Below the pieces are notes generated by a model. The model was not told where the DNA came from, did no database searches, and saw only the letters and a program-made list of their open reading frames with translations. The position numbers and the translations under genes were made by a program. Positions 1 through 9,247 of a stretch of 64,000 nt of DNA are shown here, piece by piece (within the stretch, counting starts at the first letter, position 1; each line of letters opens with the position of its first letter). Source of the stretch: Parabacteroides johnsonii DSM 18315 (GTDB lineage Bacteria; Bacteroidota; Bacteroidia; Bacteroidales; Tannerellaceae); contig NZ_CP102285.1 in assembly GCF_025151045.1 (NCBI RefSeq), forward strand, positions 3,968,001-4,032,000, read 5' to 3'.

Positions 1-23
1 TTGACAATTAGAGGAGAGAAAAA

Positions 24-884
24 CTAATTCTCAATTTTCAATTCTCCTTTCTCAATTGCCATTGCTTCTTCAGGTAGGTCTTCGAACTCGTTATCGGCTG
101 TGTTCTCGCCGGTTTTCTTTTTTTTGAGCTCTGAGATGAATTGCTGGAATGTCTTGTCGGTCCGCAACTTTTTGATCGCCATCTTGGCTGCGCTTTGCTG
201 GGATTCTTTTTTCGAATAGCCGATGCCGACTCCTATCTGCGTGTCGGAGAGCGTCACGCCAGTCTGGAACACCGGGTTTCCGTCGTTATCGGTAAATGAT
301 TCGATCAAGTCGAATGATATTTCAAGCTTGTTCTTTTGGCTCCATTCGATCAGGCTCGATTTGAAATTGACCTCTTTACGGGCGATTGTTTCCAGGTTGA
401 CATATTTCTTGATGAGCACATTTTGGATGAAGTTATAGCAGACTTCGTAGCCCTGGTCCAGATAGATTGCACCGATCAGTGCTTCAAGGGCATTTCCATA
501 CATGTAGTTGTTGTGGGAGTTTACTTTGGCGGAATACACGACCATCTTTTCGAGTCCCAGTTCGACGGCAACGCGGTTCAGTGTATCACGCTGTACGATT
601 TTGGAGCGGGTATTGGTCAGGAAACCTTCCCGCTTGTTCTGAAAGTGGTTGAAAACGATGTCGGCTACGACCGCATCCAATATGGCATCGCCCAAAAACT
701 CCAACCGTTCATTGTTCAGCCATCTGCCGTCACTGCTTTCTATGGAAGAGGATTTATGGTGGAAGGCTTGTTCATAAAGGTGGATGTTATCGGGATAAAA
801 ACCGAGTATCTTGTATAAAGAAGAATAAGGCTCCTTATTCATGTTCTTGAGGAGCCTTATTCTTTTGTATAGCTTTGTAAACAC
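24..884 (-). CDS. rnc: Ribonuclease III
   Basis: Double-strand-specific endoribonuclease that processes rRNA and structured mRNA. The RNase III signature NERLEFLGDAILD lies at residues 58-70 (E59, E62, D66), with a second conserved helix GNALEALIGAIYLD at 130-143 and a C-terminal dsRNA-binding domain around 165-245. The GTG start gives a 286-residue protein whose N-terminus fits Bacteroidales homologues as I know them; an in-frame ATG at 842 would remove 14 residues. The position matching the E. coli second-site Asp (D114) is Asn131, while the partner Glu (E134) is kept. The last residues (EKGELKIEN) are encoded inside a heptanucleotide repeat that continues past the stop. It follows fabF after 1 nt, so co-transcription with fatty-acid genes is likely. 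Confidence 0.96.
   Translation of the reverse strand: MFTKLYKRIRLLKNMNKEPYSSLYKILGFYPDNIHLYEQAFHHKSSSIESSDGRWLNNERLEFLGDAILDAVVADIVFNHFQNKREGFLTNTRSKIVQRDTLNRVAVELGLEKMVVYSAKVNSHNNYMYGNALEALIGAIYLDQGYEVCYNFIQNVLIKKYVNLETIARKEVNFKSSLIEWSQKNKLEISFDLIESFTDNDGNPVFQTGVTLSDTQIGVGIGYSKKESQQSAAKMAIKKLRTDKTFQQFISELKKKKTGENTADNEFEDLPEEAMAIEKGELKIEN
29..56. repeat. Heptamer repeat array overlapping the rnc stop
   Basis: Four contiguous 7-bp units on the plus strand (TCTCAAT, TTTCAAT, TCTCCTT, TCTCAAT), in perfect 7-bp phase, cover the end of the rnc reading frame. The sequence nearer the window edge (bases 1-24) contains TTAGAGGAGAGA, which could be part of a complementary arm cut off by the window. 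It resembles in organisation, but not in sequence, the arrays at 25153, 33099 and 52609. Confidence 0.6.
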
Positions 885-885
885 G

Positions 886-2151
886 TTACTTCACAAATTT
901 TTTAACAATAGCACAAGCATTGTGACCGCCAAACCCGAAAGTATTGGACAGTGCTGCCCGCACTTCTCTTTTTTGAGCCTTATTGAATGTGAAATTCAGT
1001 TTATAATCTATTTCAGGATCATCATCACCATCCGCATGGTTGATCGTCGGAGGAATGATACCGTCGTTTATAGCCTTGATGCAGAGTATTGCCTCGATCG
1101 CTCCAGCTGCCCCTAAAAGGTGTCCGGTCATTGATTTCGTCGAACTGATATTCAGGTTGTAAGCGTGATCTCCGAAAACTTCTTTGATCGCTTTTACTTC
1201 CGAGATATCTCCTACCGGGGTAGAGGTTCCGTGAACGTTGATGTAATCGATGTCTTCCGGAGTCATTTCCGCGTCTTCCAGTGCGTTACGCATAACCAAC
1301 TTGGCTCCTAATCCCTCCGGATGGGAAGCTGTCAGGTGATAAGCATCGGCAGACATGCCGGTTCCGGCAATCTCGCAATATATTTTAGCTCCACGAGCCA
1401 AGGCATGTTCCATTTCTTCCAGGACCAGACAGGCTGCTCCTTCTCCCATAACGAATCCGTCACGGCTTGCGCTGAATGGGCGGGAAGCAGTTTCGGGTGA
1501 ATCGTTGCGGGTCGACAGTGCATTCATCGAGTTGAACCCGCCGACACCTGATTCCGAAACAGCGGCTTCGGCACCACCGGTGATAATCACGTTAGCTTTT
1601 CCTAAACGGATATAGTTGAACGCGTCACTGATCGCGTTGGTTGAAGATGCACAAGCTGATACTGTCGCAAAGTTGGGACCGTGGAATCCGTAAAGCATGG
1701 AGATATGTCCGGCTGCGATATCGGAGATCATCTTCGGGATGAAAAAAGGATTGAACTTAGGACCGATCGTATCTTTGATCTTTGCATATCCTAACACTTC
1801 TTCGTCGAATGTCTTGATACCACCGATACCAGAGGCAAAGATAACGCCGATACGGTTCTTGTCTTCCTTGTCCAAGTCCATAGCTGCATCATCAATCGCT
1901 TGTTTTGCGGCATTTATTGCGAATAAACTATAACGGTCACACTTGCGGGCTTCCTTACGATCCATTACTGTCAACGGGTCGAAGCCTTTTACTTCGCATG
2001 CAAATTGTGTCTTGAATTTGGATGCATCAAACTGAGTAATAGGCCCGGCTCCACTCTTCCCATTGATAATACCTTCCCATGTTTCCGGGAGAGTATTACC
2101 AAGAGGAGTAATAGCTCCAAGACCTGTTACCACAACTCTTTTTAATTCCAT
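886..2151 (-). CDS. fabF: 3-oxoacyl-[acyl-carrier-protein] synthase II
   Basis: Condensing enzyme of type II fatty-acid synthesis; elongates acyl-ACP with malonyl-ACP in the cytosol. The full 421-residue thiolase fold is present with nucleophile C167 (SACASSTNA), H307 (NVHGTSTPVGD), K339 and H344 (STKSMTGHLLG), the Cys-His-His set of the FabF/FabB family. It lies 21 nt downstream of acpP and 1 nt upstream of rnc, an acpP-fabF-rnc order common in bacteria. FabF rather than FabB is favoured by length and the acpP-fabF linkage. Confidence 0.97.
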   Translation of the reverse strand: MELKRVVVTGLGAITPLGNTLPETWEGIINGKSGAGPITQFDASKFKTQFACEVKGFDPLTVMDRKEARKCDRYSLFAINAAKQAIDDAAMDLDKEDKNRIGVIFASGIGGIKTFDEEVLGYAKIKDTIGPKFNPFFIPKMISDIAAGHISMLYGFHGPNFATVSACASSTNAISDAFNYIRLGKANVIITGGAEAAVSESGVGGFNSMNALSTRNDSPETASRPFSASRDGFVMGEGAACLVLEEMEHALARGAKIYCEIAGTGMSADAYHLTASHPEGLGAKLVMRNALEDAEMTPEDIDYINVHGTSTPVGDISEVKAIKEVFGDHAYNLNISSTKSMTGHLLGAAGAIEAILCIKAINDGIIPPTINHADGDDDPEIDYKLNFTFNKAQKREVRAALSNTFGFGGHNACAIVKKFVK

Positions 2152-2172
2152 ACCTTTAATTAAAAGGATTGA

Positions 2173-2409
2173 TTACTTCGCGTTAGCTTCGATGTAAGCA
2201 ATGGCGTCGCCTACAGTTGTAATCTTTTCTGCTTGATCATCAGGAATAGAAATACCGAATTCCTTTTCGAATTCCATAATCAGTTCTACAGTGTCAAGAG
2301 AGTCTGCTCCTAAATCGTTAGTAAAGCTTGCTTCGTTTGTAACTTCTGTTTCTTCAACACTTAATTTGTCAACGATGATAGCTTTTACTCTTTCAGCAAC
2401 TTCAGACAT
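2173..2409 (-). CDS. acpP: Acyl carrier protein
   Basis: Small acidic four-helix carrier (78 residues) that holds growing acyl chains on 4'-phosphopantetheine. The attachment serine is S37 in [15 protein letters not shown]. First gene of the acpP-fabF-rnc unit. Codon use is that of a highly expressed gene and no residues are missing. Confidence 0.98.
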   Translation of the reverse strand: MSEVAERVKAIIVDKLSVEETEVTNEASFTNDLGADSLDTVELIMEFEKEFGISIPDDQAEKITTVGDAIAYIEANAK

Positions 2410-2462
2410 AACTTTTTCAATTTAGATTAATAAATACGAATATACTTTTTAAATTTGCAGTG

Positions 2463-2491
2463 CAAAGAAAAGAATTTTTTATGTTACAAAA
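2463..2491 (-). promoter_or_regulatory. Possible acpP promoter
   Basis: Reading the minus strand, TTTCTTTG (2463-2470) resembles the Bacteroidota -7 box TAnnTTTG with one mismatch, and a TTTTG lies about 17-20 bp upstream. It sits about 55 nt before the acpP start, in an A+T-rich gap shared with the divergent purN. Positional inference only. Confidence 0.35.
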
Positions 2492-2563
2492 CAAATTTAA
2501 TGCACTAAAAATGTGGAAAACTGCACATTTTTTCTTTTCTTGTGCACAAAAATAGGAGAAAAC

Positions 2564-3133
2564 ATGAAAAACGTAGCAGTTTTTGCCTCTGGCTCGGGTA
2601 CGAACGCGGAGAATATCGTCCGATATTTCTCTAAAAGTGAAACTATTAAAGTGGCGCTTGTTTTGTCTAACAACCGGAATGTAGGCGTACATGCCCGGGT
2701 GAATAAGTTGGGGGTTCCTTCTTTTGTCTTTTCGAGGGAGGAATTTGCAGATGGGGAACCTGTCCTGGCAAAACTTGCGGAATATGATACGGATCTGATT
2801 GTTCTTGCCGGCTTCATGAATAAGATCTCCGATCCCCTACTGAATGCCTATCCGGGTAAAATCATCAATATTCATCCCGCCCTTTTGCCTAAATACGGCG
2901 GTAAAGGCATGTACGGAATGCATGTGCACGAGGCGGTCGTTGCTGCCGGTGAACGGGAGACTGGCATTACCATCCATTACATAGACGAACATTACGACGA
3001 AGGGACGGTTATCTTCCAGGCAACCTGTCCGGTTCTGCCGTCCGATACGCCGGAAGAGGTTGCTGCGAAAGTGCACGCACTCGAATACGCCCATTATCCT
3101 AAGATCATAGAAGATTTGCTTGCAACCCGTTGA
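2564..3133 (+). CDS. purN: Phosphoribosylglycinamide formyltransferase
   Basis: Third step of purine synthesis: transfers a formyl group from 10-formyl-THF to GAR. From the ATG at 2564 (preceded by AGGAGAA) it is 189 residues, the usual PurN size. An upstream in-frame ATG at 2513 would add a Phe/Cys-rich stretch foreign to the family, so the internal start is preferred. The nucleotide-binding loop FASGSGTN is at 7-14. The catalytic trio is N102/H104 (NIHPALLPKYGG) and D145 (HYDEGTVIF). Divergent from acpP and convergent with the TonB receptor. Confidence 0.94.
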   Translation: MKNVAVFASGSGTNAENIVRYFSKSETIKVALVLSNNRNVGVHARVNKLGVPSFVFSREEFADGEPVLAKLAEYDTDLIVLAGFMNKISDPLLNAYPGKIINIHPALLPKYGGKGMYGMHVHEAVVAAGERETGITIHYIDEHYDEGTVIFQATCPVLPSDTPEEVAAKVHALEYAHYPKIIEDLLATR

Positions 3134-3143
3134 CCGGATTGTA

Positions 3144-5813
3144 TCAGAAGTTCGCGCTCAGCTGAATGACGTAGGTGCGGGGTGCGGAAACGAGCATCGG
3201 GCGTGTACTGTATTCTTTATTGAACAAGTTGTTCACCATGAACTGGAAAGAGAGTTCCTTCGTGATCTTCACGCCCGCACGCAGGTCGATCACGCAGTAG
3301 GGCGTGTTGTTCTTCGCCCAATAGGAATGAAGTGTTTGCCCGTTCACATTGCCGAAGAGGATGTTGCGCACGTAGTCCATAATCTCCGGCTGCTCTTTCG
3401 CCCGCTCGTCCACCATCAGGTAGTCGACGGCCAACGTTTTGCTTTTCCACACGATATTGGTTCCCAACGTCAATCGTTTCCACTGGAAGTCGAGGACGGC
3501 TTTTACGGTATGTTTCTGGCGGTACTTCAGGTATTTGGATGTGTTGGACTTCTCTTTCATGTGCATCGGATCGTTGTAGGCCGCTTCTTCTTCGTTCTTT
3601 TTTTTGTAGCCGGCGTCTTCCGGTTCGATGAATACATACCCTAAGTTATAGCTCAATGTGGTATTGGGGTTGAACGTATAGATGCCGTTTGTACTGATTT
3701 CCGCTCCGTAGATACGTGCTTTCGACACGTTATAGAATTGGGCTCCGATCCCCGGCATCTGACCCTGGGTGATCATGCTCAGGAGGTCGTGCGTGCCGTT
3801 AATGTACTGGAAAGTCGTATTGTTGAAGATTCCGAAGCGAAACTCGATCATGTCGGTATATTGGGTATAGAACCCCGCCAGGTCAAAGAAGCCTGTCAGG
3901 TTTCCGAACTTATATCCCTGTTTGAACCCCAGTTCAACGTTCATACCCTTTTCGGCATTTACCTCTTTGTTCGGGTATACGCCGACACCACCGATGTCTT
4001 TGCGGGCATATTTCTCGGTTAGCGAAGGATAGCGGTAACCTTGCCCGAAGCTGGCGCGGATAAAGCTGTAGTCGGCAAGCTGGTAGTTCAGTCCGGCACG
4101 GAAGATCGGTTTGACTGGAATCTTGGTTCCGAACAGTTTGGTTTCCGCTTCCCGCAGGTAGTTGTCCACCCGGTAGTATTCGGCACGCATACCGGCCGAT
4201 ACGCTCAGGCGGTCGAAGAAGCGCTGATCGTATTGGACGAACAGGGCGGCATTGTCGCTGTCGTGTGTCCCGGTCGTTTTCGAAACGCTTTTCATATGTT
4301 CGTAGGTCGCCCCGGCGGTGATCTGGCTTCCGTTATCCCATTTCTTATTGAACTGGTAGTCTACATAGTAAGTATAGTTCTTGTCTGTCCCTTTAGGCAC
4401 ATTCTCCTTGTTGTTGTTCATCACCCAGGAGATCAGGTCGCAGTAGTCGGCAGTCGTGGCAGTCGGGAATACTCCGTTCAGAATGTTGACGGCTCCATCC
4501 ACGATCCCGTTCAGGTCTCCTTGCAATATCGGCTGGATAAGCGGGAAGAAAGGGCTGTAGTCTCCGTTCTTGATGTTGTCGATATAGGCGTTGACGGTGG
4601 TGGCATCGCTTCCCATATTACCTAAGATATTGTCGAGCGACTTGCGGGTGGAGCTTCCGTCGATGATGTTGTCTCCCCGGTAATAGAAACGGGTCTTGAT
4701 CTTATGCGAGGTGTTGTTAGCCGGATTGGTAAAATTGAAGAACGGGTCGATATAGAAGGTGTTCCCCTTGCGTCCCATGTTGGCGATGGACGACGGCCGG
4801 TAGATTTCCACTGGAGAGCGCCAGATAAAGAAGTCGGCATATTTGTCGGCCAGATAGTTGAAATTGAACCCATAGTTCAGGAGCTTCCCTTCTTTCATCG
4901 GATGGTGGTATGTTATATTGCCTCCGAGCCGCAGGCGCCGGTTGTATCCCTGCTCGCGGTATCCATCGTCGGAAAACAGGTTGAGTCCTCCCGACACATC
5001 GAAGTTCCCGATCCGTCGTGCGTGCGAGAGATCCACCCCTTCGTATTCGTCATGAGCCGGATGGTCGTAGACCCCGACATAGGCTCGGGCGCTTGTAGTC
5101 GGCGTGAGTCCCGGCCGTTTCGTGCGGATGTTGATCACCCCATTCAGAGCCGATGAACCGTAGAGTACGGAGGAGGCACCCTTCATCACTTCTACCTGTT
5201 CGATGTTTTCGAGCGGGACGATGTTCCAGTTGATCACTCCGTTGCCCGAACTCAGGGCGCTCATACCGTCCACCAGCACAAGGCTGCGCGAACCGACCCC
5301 GTATGTCCATCCGTTTCCGCCACGTATGGAGGGCTGCTTGTCGTTGATATCCACGCCCGGCATTGTGTTCAGTGTCGAACTAAGGTCGGTAGGGGCCTGC
5401 TTGGCGATATCGCCCGCCTTCAGCAGATCCATCGAAACGGTGACGTCACTTAGTTTCTGTTCGAAGCGTCCGGCACTGATCACCACATCCCCCAGCAAGT
5501 TGGCTTTGATGTGCATATAGACATCTTTTGTCTTGATATCCCCTTTGCGGAGCATCAACGGGAGTCGTTCGTTTTCGTATCCGATGTAACTGAACAGGAG
5601 GTCGACTCCACCGTCCGGCAGTGCGATTTCGTAGGCTCCGTCGGTATCCGATATGGTTCCGTTCGTATCCCCGTTTATTTTTTTGTAGGTGATGTTGACG
5701 CCCGGTAGCGGTTCATGGGTTTCCGCGTCATAGACATGCCCTTTCACTGTTTGTCCGAGTGTAACCCCGGTGAAAAGCAGCAGGGTAAAAATCAGGATAT
5801 ATAGCTTTTTCAT
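3144..5813 (-). CDS. TonB-dependent outer-membrane receptor
   Basis: 889-residue outer-membrane importer energised by TonB. Order of parts: signal peptide (1-20), carboxypeptidase-regulatory-like domain (about 22-100, KGHVYDAETHEPLPGV), plug domain (about 115-235, with VEVMKGASSVLYGSSALNGV), and a beta-barrel ending in a C-terminal Phe (VIQLSANF). It is shorter than typical SusC proteins and no SusD gene is adjacent, so a metal, cobalamin or small-ligand importer is more likely than a glycan PUL. It follows a secreted lipoprotein gene after 11 nt, and an AraC regulator is divergent from the pair. Ligand unknown. Confidence 0.9.
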   Translation of the reverse strand: MKKLYILIFTLLLFTGVTLGQTVKGHVYDAETHEPLPGVNITYKKINGDTNGTISDTDGAYEIALPDGGVDLLFSYIGYENERLPLMLRKGDIKTKDVYMHIKANLLGDVVISAGRFEQKLSDVTVSMDLLKAGDIAKQAPTDLSSTLNTMPGVDINDKQPSIRGGNGWTYGVGSRSLVLVDGMSALSSGNGVINWNIVPLENIEQVEVMKGASSVLYGSSALNGVINIRTKRPGLTPTTSARAYVGVYDHPAHDEYEGVDLSHARRIGNFDVSGGLNLFSDDGYREQGYNRRLRLGGNITYHHPMKEGKLLNYGFNFNYLADKYADFFIWRSPVEIYRPSSIANMGRKGNTFYIDPFFNFTNPANNTSHKIKTRFYYRGDNIIDGSSTRKSLDNILGNMGSDATTVNAYIDNIKNGDYSPFFPLIQPILQGDLNGIVDGAVNILNGVFPTATTADYCDLISWVMNNNKENVPKGTDKNYTYYVDYQFNKKWDNGSQITAGATYEHMKSVSKTTGTHDSDNAALFVQYDQRFFDRLSVSAGMRAEYYRVDNYLREAETKLFGTKIPVKPIFRAGLNYQLADYSFIRASFGQGYRYPSLTEKYARKDIGGVGVYPNKEVNAEKGMNVELGFKQGYKFGNLTGFFDLAGFYTQYTDMIEFRFGIFNNTTFQYINGTHDLLSMITQGQMPGIGAQFYNVSKARIYGAEISTNGIYTFNPNTTLSYNLGYVFIEPEDAGYKKKNEEEAAYNDPMHMKEKSNTSKYLKYRQKHTVKAVLDFQWKRLTLGTNIVWKSKTLAVDYLMVDERAKEQPEIMDYVRNILFGNVNGQTLHSYWAKNNTPYCVIDLRAGVKITKELSFQFMVNNLFNKEYSTRPMLVSAPRTYVIQLSANF

Positions 5814-5824
5814 GTGAATTGCTT

Positions 5825-7015
5825 TTAATTGACGGTTTTGTCCTTGTATAAATAGATACCGATCTCGATGGGAATTGCATTCAGCTCCTGGCTTAACTGG
5901 TCCAGGATTGCGCCGAACGTTTTCCCTTTCAGGAGTATGGCTACGATACTTGTGAACTGGGGCGGGATCAGGTTGCCGATCAGGTCCATGACGGGTGCGT
6001 TAAGCGTCTCTTCCGGGATAAAGACCTTCACAATGTCCAGTAGGGCAAACAATTCCTGGATTTCCGATTTATCGAGGAGCAGGATGAGATCGCCTTTTGC
6101 CGGGTCTTCGCTTTCGAGGATCGTCATTTTGATGCCGGTTGTAGACCAGGTATTGATCTTCTGGTAGGCCGCCAGTAGCGCATTTTCCATAGAGCTATCC
6201 CCGGAGTCGGTTTTCGTCTGTCTGTTTATCATCATCTGGCGGATGATCATGTCGATCTGCGGGATTACATATATGGATGTATTGTCTTCCACATAATAAG
6301 TTGCTAGGTTGGGTGGCGAAGCGGTCCAGTCGTTTGCCGGATGTTTGATGTAGCTGCCTATCAAACTTCCTATCTGGATCGAGTCAGGCAGGGGAGCATA
6401 GCGGGCGATGATGTTCCCGTCCGCCTGGAAAGTCAGACCGTCCAGCACAGAGCTGATCAGGTTACTGACCAGTTTGCCGCCTACCAGGTTATACAGCATT
6501 CCGATCATCGTCTGTATGCTGCCGTTATCTACATTATAATAAGAGGCATTTTCATGGGCGATATGCCAAGTCCCGTTCGTCTGTAGCCGGTTCTCCGGAA
6601 TCATGATGTCCGACAATTCCAGCACCAGCCTTCCGGCCTGTATGCTGCCCTGGTAATGAAACGCCGTACCGGTTGAAGCAGTTGCGTCGCCACTGAAGGA
6701 ATAGCTGTCGGAACCTGCTGTCAGAGAGATATCGGCAACAGTCGTTTCTTTATCGTGTGGTAATACATATTTAAGAATGATGTGTGCGGTTTTCCCGTCA
6801 TCCGTCTTAAACTCCACGTCTTTCCCGATAAATGTATTCCCGTTATAGCTTAAAATAAGGGGATCTCCGTTTGCCGGGGCGCTTAGTTTGTTAGAGTAGG
6901 TCCCGCTCAGTTTCGCCGGGGCAAGGCCGTCATAATCATCATCGTCATTGCAGGCTATCAAGAGAATAACCAGCATCATGGCGTAAAGGAAACTGCATAT
7001 TGATTTTCTGTCCAT
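5825..7015 (-). CDS. DUF4925-like lipoprotein
   Basis: 396-residue predicted lipoprotein: signal peptide with lipobox LLIAC, then an Asp run (DDDDYD) typical of surface-exposed Bacteroidota lipoproteins. The body begins LSGTYSNKLSAPANGDPL, consistent with the DUF4925 family of lipocalin-like or calycin-like Bacteroides proteins; that family call is from memory. It precedes the TonB receptor by 11 nt, so the pair probably forms one transcript and may bind ligand for the receptor. Function unknown. Confidence 0.7.
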   Translation of the reverse strand: MDRKSICSFLYAMMLVILLIACNDDDDYDGLAPAKLSGTYSNKLSAPANGDPLILSYNGNTFIGKDVEFKTDDGKTAHIILKYVLPHDKETTVADISLTAGSDSYSFSGDATASTGTAFHYQGSIQAGRLVLELSDIMIPENRLQTNGTWHIAHENASYYNVDNGSIQTMIGMLYNLVGGKLVSNLISSVLDGLTFQADGNIIARYAPLPDSIQIGSLIGSYIKHPANDWTASPPNLATYYVEDNTSIYVIPQIDMIIRQMMINRQTKTDSGDSSMENALLAAYQKINTWSTTGIKMTILESEDPAKGDLILLLDKSEIQELFALLDIVKVFIPEETLNAPVMDLIGNLIPPQFTSIVAILLKGKTFGAILDQLSQELNAIPIEIGIYLYKDKTVN

Positions 7016-7142
7016 GTATTTCGCTTTTAGTTATATTATAGGATGATACAAAGAACAGGTTTAAGTTTGAATCAAACAATCTCCATGTTTGGGAATAAAT
7101 ATTCTATTTTTAAGATTGTTAGGCGAGCTAAACATATTTTGC

Positions 7143-7150
7143 TACTTTTG
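7143..7150 (+). promoter_or_regulatory. -7 box for the AraC regulator at 7171
   Basis: TACTTTTG matches the Bacteroidota -7 consensus TAnnTTTG and lies 20 nt before the ATG. No well-spaced -33 TTG is obvious (nearest at 7116), which would fit a weakly or activator-dependent promoter. Confidence 0.4.
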
Positions 7151-7170
7151 AAACAACAAAACGATGTTTT

Positions 7171-8022
7171 ATGAAGATAGACGTTGACTTGCCTAAATTC
7201 GATATTCCGAAGGATTTTATTGTAGGCGATGGTATTACGGGCGACATCCTGAACATGTACGGGCTTTTTCCCTGTAAGATAAAAGCGGGCGTGTTTGCCT
7301 TTTGTACGCGGGGGACGATCCGTGTGACGATAAACCTGGATGAACATACGGCGCGGGCGAACGATTTCATCACCTTGCTACCCAATACCTTTATCCAGAT
7401 CCATGAAGTGTCGGAAGATGCGGAGGTTTGTTTCGTCGCTTTTTCTTCCCGTTTTCTGGAAAGCATCAATTTTATCCGGACGATCTCCAACCTGATTGTT
7501 ACGATCATCGAGAATCCGGTAGTCCCTTTACCCGGTAATGCCGCCACTATCTATAAGGATTTTTTCTCCCTGCTAGTACGGGCCGACAACGCTCCTGATT
7601 CTATCCTCTTTACCGACAGCTTGAAACCGGTCCTCGACCTACTGATTCAAGGGGTAGTCAATATGTACAGGAAGTTCAATACCTGGAAAGAACCGGTTCT
7701 GAGCCGTGACAAGGAGATCGCCCGCGAGTTCGTGCAGCTTGTCTGGCAATATTATACGAAAGAGCGGAGCGCCTCTTTCTATGCCGGAAAACTGCGGATC
7801 ACCTTGCCGCATTTCTGTTATGTGATCAAAAAGACGACCGGGATGACAGCCCTCGATATTATTGCCAATGTCGTGATAATGGATGCCAAAGCTCAACTGA
7901 AATCAACGAATCTCCCGATCAAGGAAATTTCTATCGGACTGGGCTACAGCAACGTCGCTTTCTTCGACAAGTATTTCCGCCGCTACGTGGGGATGTCACC
8001 GCTGGAGTATCGCAACAGCTAA
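7171..8022 (+). CDS. AraC-family transcriptional regulator
   Basis: 283 residues: an N-terminal cupin-like sensor region (about 1-150) and a C-terminal double helix-turn-helix (about 175-283) ending GMSPLEYRNS. It is divergent from the lipoprotein/TonB receptor pair, the natural target. It is paralogous to the regulator at 34795: both start with an acidic IDxP motif, share the layout LLPxTxIQIH / ILPGTILQIH in the sensor, and have an identical C-terminal GMxPLEYRNS. Ligand unknown. Confidence 0.9.
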   Translation: MKIDVDLPKFDIPKDFIVGDGITGDILNMYGLFPCKIKAGVFAFCTRGTIRVTINLDEHTARANDFITLLPNTFIQIHEVSEDAEVCFVAFSSRFLESINFIRTISNLIVTIIENPVVPLPGNAATIYKDFFSLLVRADNAPDSILFTDSLKPVLDLLIQGVVNMYRKFNTWKEPVLSRDKEIAREFVQLVWQYYTKERSASFYAGKLRITLPHFCYVIKKTTGMTALDIIANVVIMDAKAQLKSTNLPIKEISIGLGYSNVAFFDKYFRRYVGMSPLEYRNS

Positions 8023-8029
8023 GCTGACT

Positions 8030-9229
8030 TTACCTCAGTTTGTTCCGGTTGAAATGAGGACCTGCTTTCAATAAAAAGAACAGTGTTGAGAGAATGGTCA
8101 GGCACGCTCCGAACAGGTAAGCGTAGTTGAATCCCCCGAAAGCCTGTGCAATGCTTCCGCCTATCATCAGTCCGATCCCGATCCCCACATCCCAACTGGT
8201 GAGATAGGTGGAAGTCGCTGTTCCCCTCTGGCTGTTGGGGGCAAGGTTGACGAACAGGGTATTGAAAGCCGGGAACATCGTACCGAATGCGACTCCTTGT
8301 GAAAGGGCAATCCCGATATACAGATAAGAAGTGAAAGACGGATTCCACCGCATCAGCCTTTCCAGAGCTGCCAACCCGAAAAAGCTGGCGGCGGCAAGAT
8401 ACATTCCTAACGAGATGACCAGCGTGATCCTCCCTTTGTCGACCTGCCGCCCGGAGAACATGCGCGAGACAGCCAGACCGATCGCCATAAAGGTGAAATA
8501 TAATCCCGAATTGACGGAAATCCCGATCTCATCGGCATACATGGCCACGTATGTGGTTGTCATGCCGTAGGGTATGGAGAGCAGCAGCAAGGAGATACCT
8601 GCCCAAGCGCCTTTCACCAAAAAGAAACGGTCCAGCGAGATCGGTTCTTTCTTTATCGGTTGTTTCTGTGGCGTCTTGACCAAATAGGCCATGATGAAGC
8701 CGAGGAGGCAGGAGAGGAGCGAGCAAGCGAAAATCATTTCGTAAGAGAAGCTGGTGTGCATGAACAACCCTGTCATCGGTCCGAAACTCATGGCCGTATT
8801 ATTTGCCAACCCGTAGTAACCGATCCCCTCGCCACGGCGGGAGGAGGGTAGGATATCGATCACGATCGTATTGCCCGATACTGTCACCATGCCGAAGGCG
8901 AAGCCGTGCAGGATACGGAGCACAATAAAGATGCTCAGCAGGCTGGCGATCATATATCCGGCGAAGATGACCATGAAGACGGAGTAGGCTAAGAGATACA
9001 ACGGCCGTCTGGCGAATGTGTCCAGCAGATATCCGGAGAACGGACGGATGCAGAGAGCAGCAATGGTATAGCATGACAGGATAAAACCGATCATCGATTT
9101 ATCCGCATCGAATTGGTCCTGCAAGTAAAACGGCAGGATCGGCAATATCAGATAAAATGCGAAGAACAGCAAAAAGTTGGCTGCTAAGATATAGCAGAAG
9201 CTGGGTGATATAAGTTTGTCTTTTGCCAT
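8030..9229 (-). CDS. Major facilitator superfamily transporter
   Basis: 399-residue inner-membrane protein with about 12 hydrophobic helices and the MFS loop motif GYLLDTFARRPLY between helices 2 and 3. The layout is that of drug/proton antiporter-type exporters (DHA1-like); substrate cannot be told from sequence. It lies 18 nt downstream of pdxB and probably shares its transcript. Convergent with the AraC gene (7 nt between stops). Confidence 0.88.
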   Translation of the reverse strand: MAKDKLISPSFCYILAANFLLFFAFYLILPILPFYLQDQFDADKSMIGFILSCYTIAALCIRPFSGYLLDTFARRPLYLLAYSVFMVIFAGYMIASLLSIFIVLRILHGFAFGMVTVSGNTIVIDILPSSRRGEGIGYYGLANNTAMSFGPMTGLFMHTSFSYEMIFACSLLSCLLGFIMAYLVKTPQKQPIKKEPISLDRFFLVKGAWAGISLLLLSIPYGMTTTYVAMYADEIGISVNSGLYFTFMAIGLAVSRMFSGRQVDKGRITLVISLGMYLAAASFFGLAALERLMRWNPSFTSYLYIGIALSQGVAFGTMFPAFNTLFVNLAPNSQRGTATSTYLTSWDVGIGIGLMIGGSIAQAFGGFNYAYLFGACLTILSTLFFLLKAGPHFNRNKLR

Positions 9230-9247
9230 TGTTCCGTTTTGTTTGTG

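Noticed and set aside
3144-7015. SusCD polysaccharide utilisation locus
   Set aside because: The receptor lacks SusC length and there is no SusD-type lipoprotein or glycoside hydrolase alongside; the partner lipoprotein is of another family.
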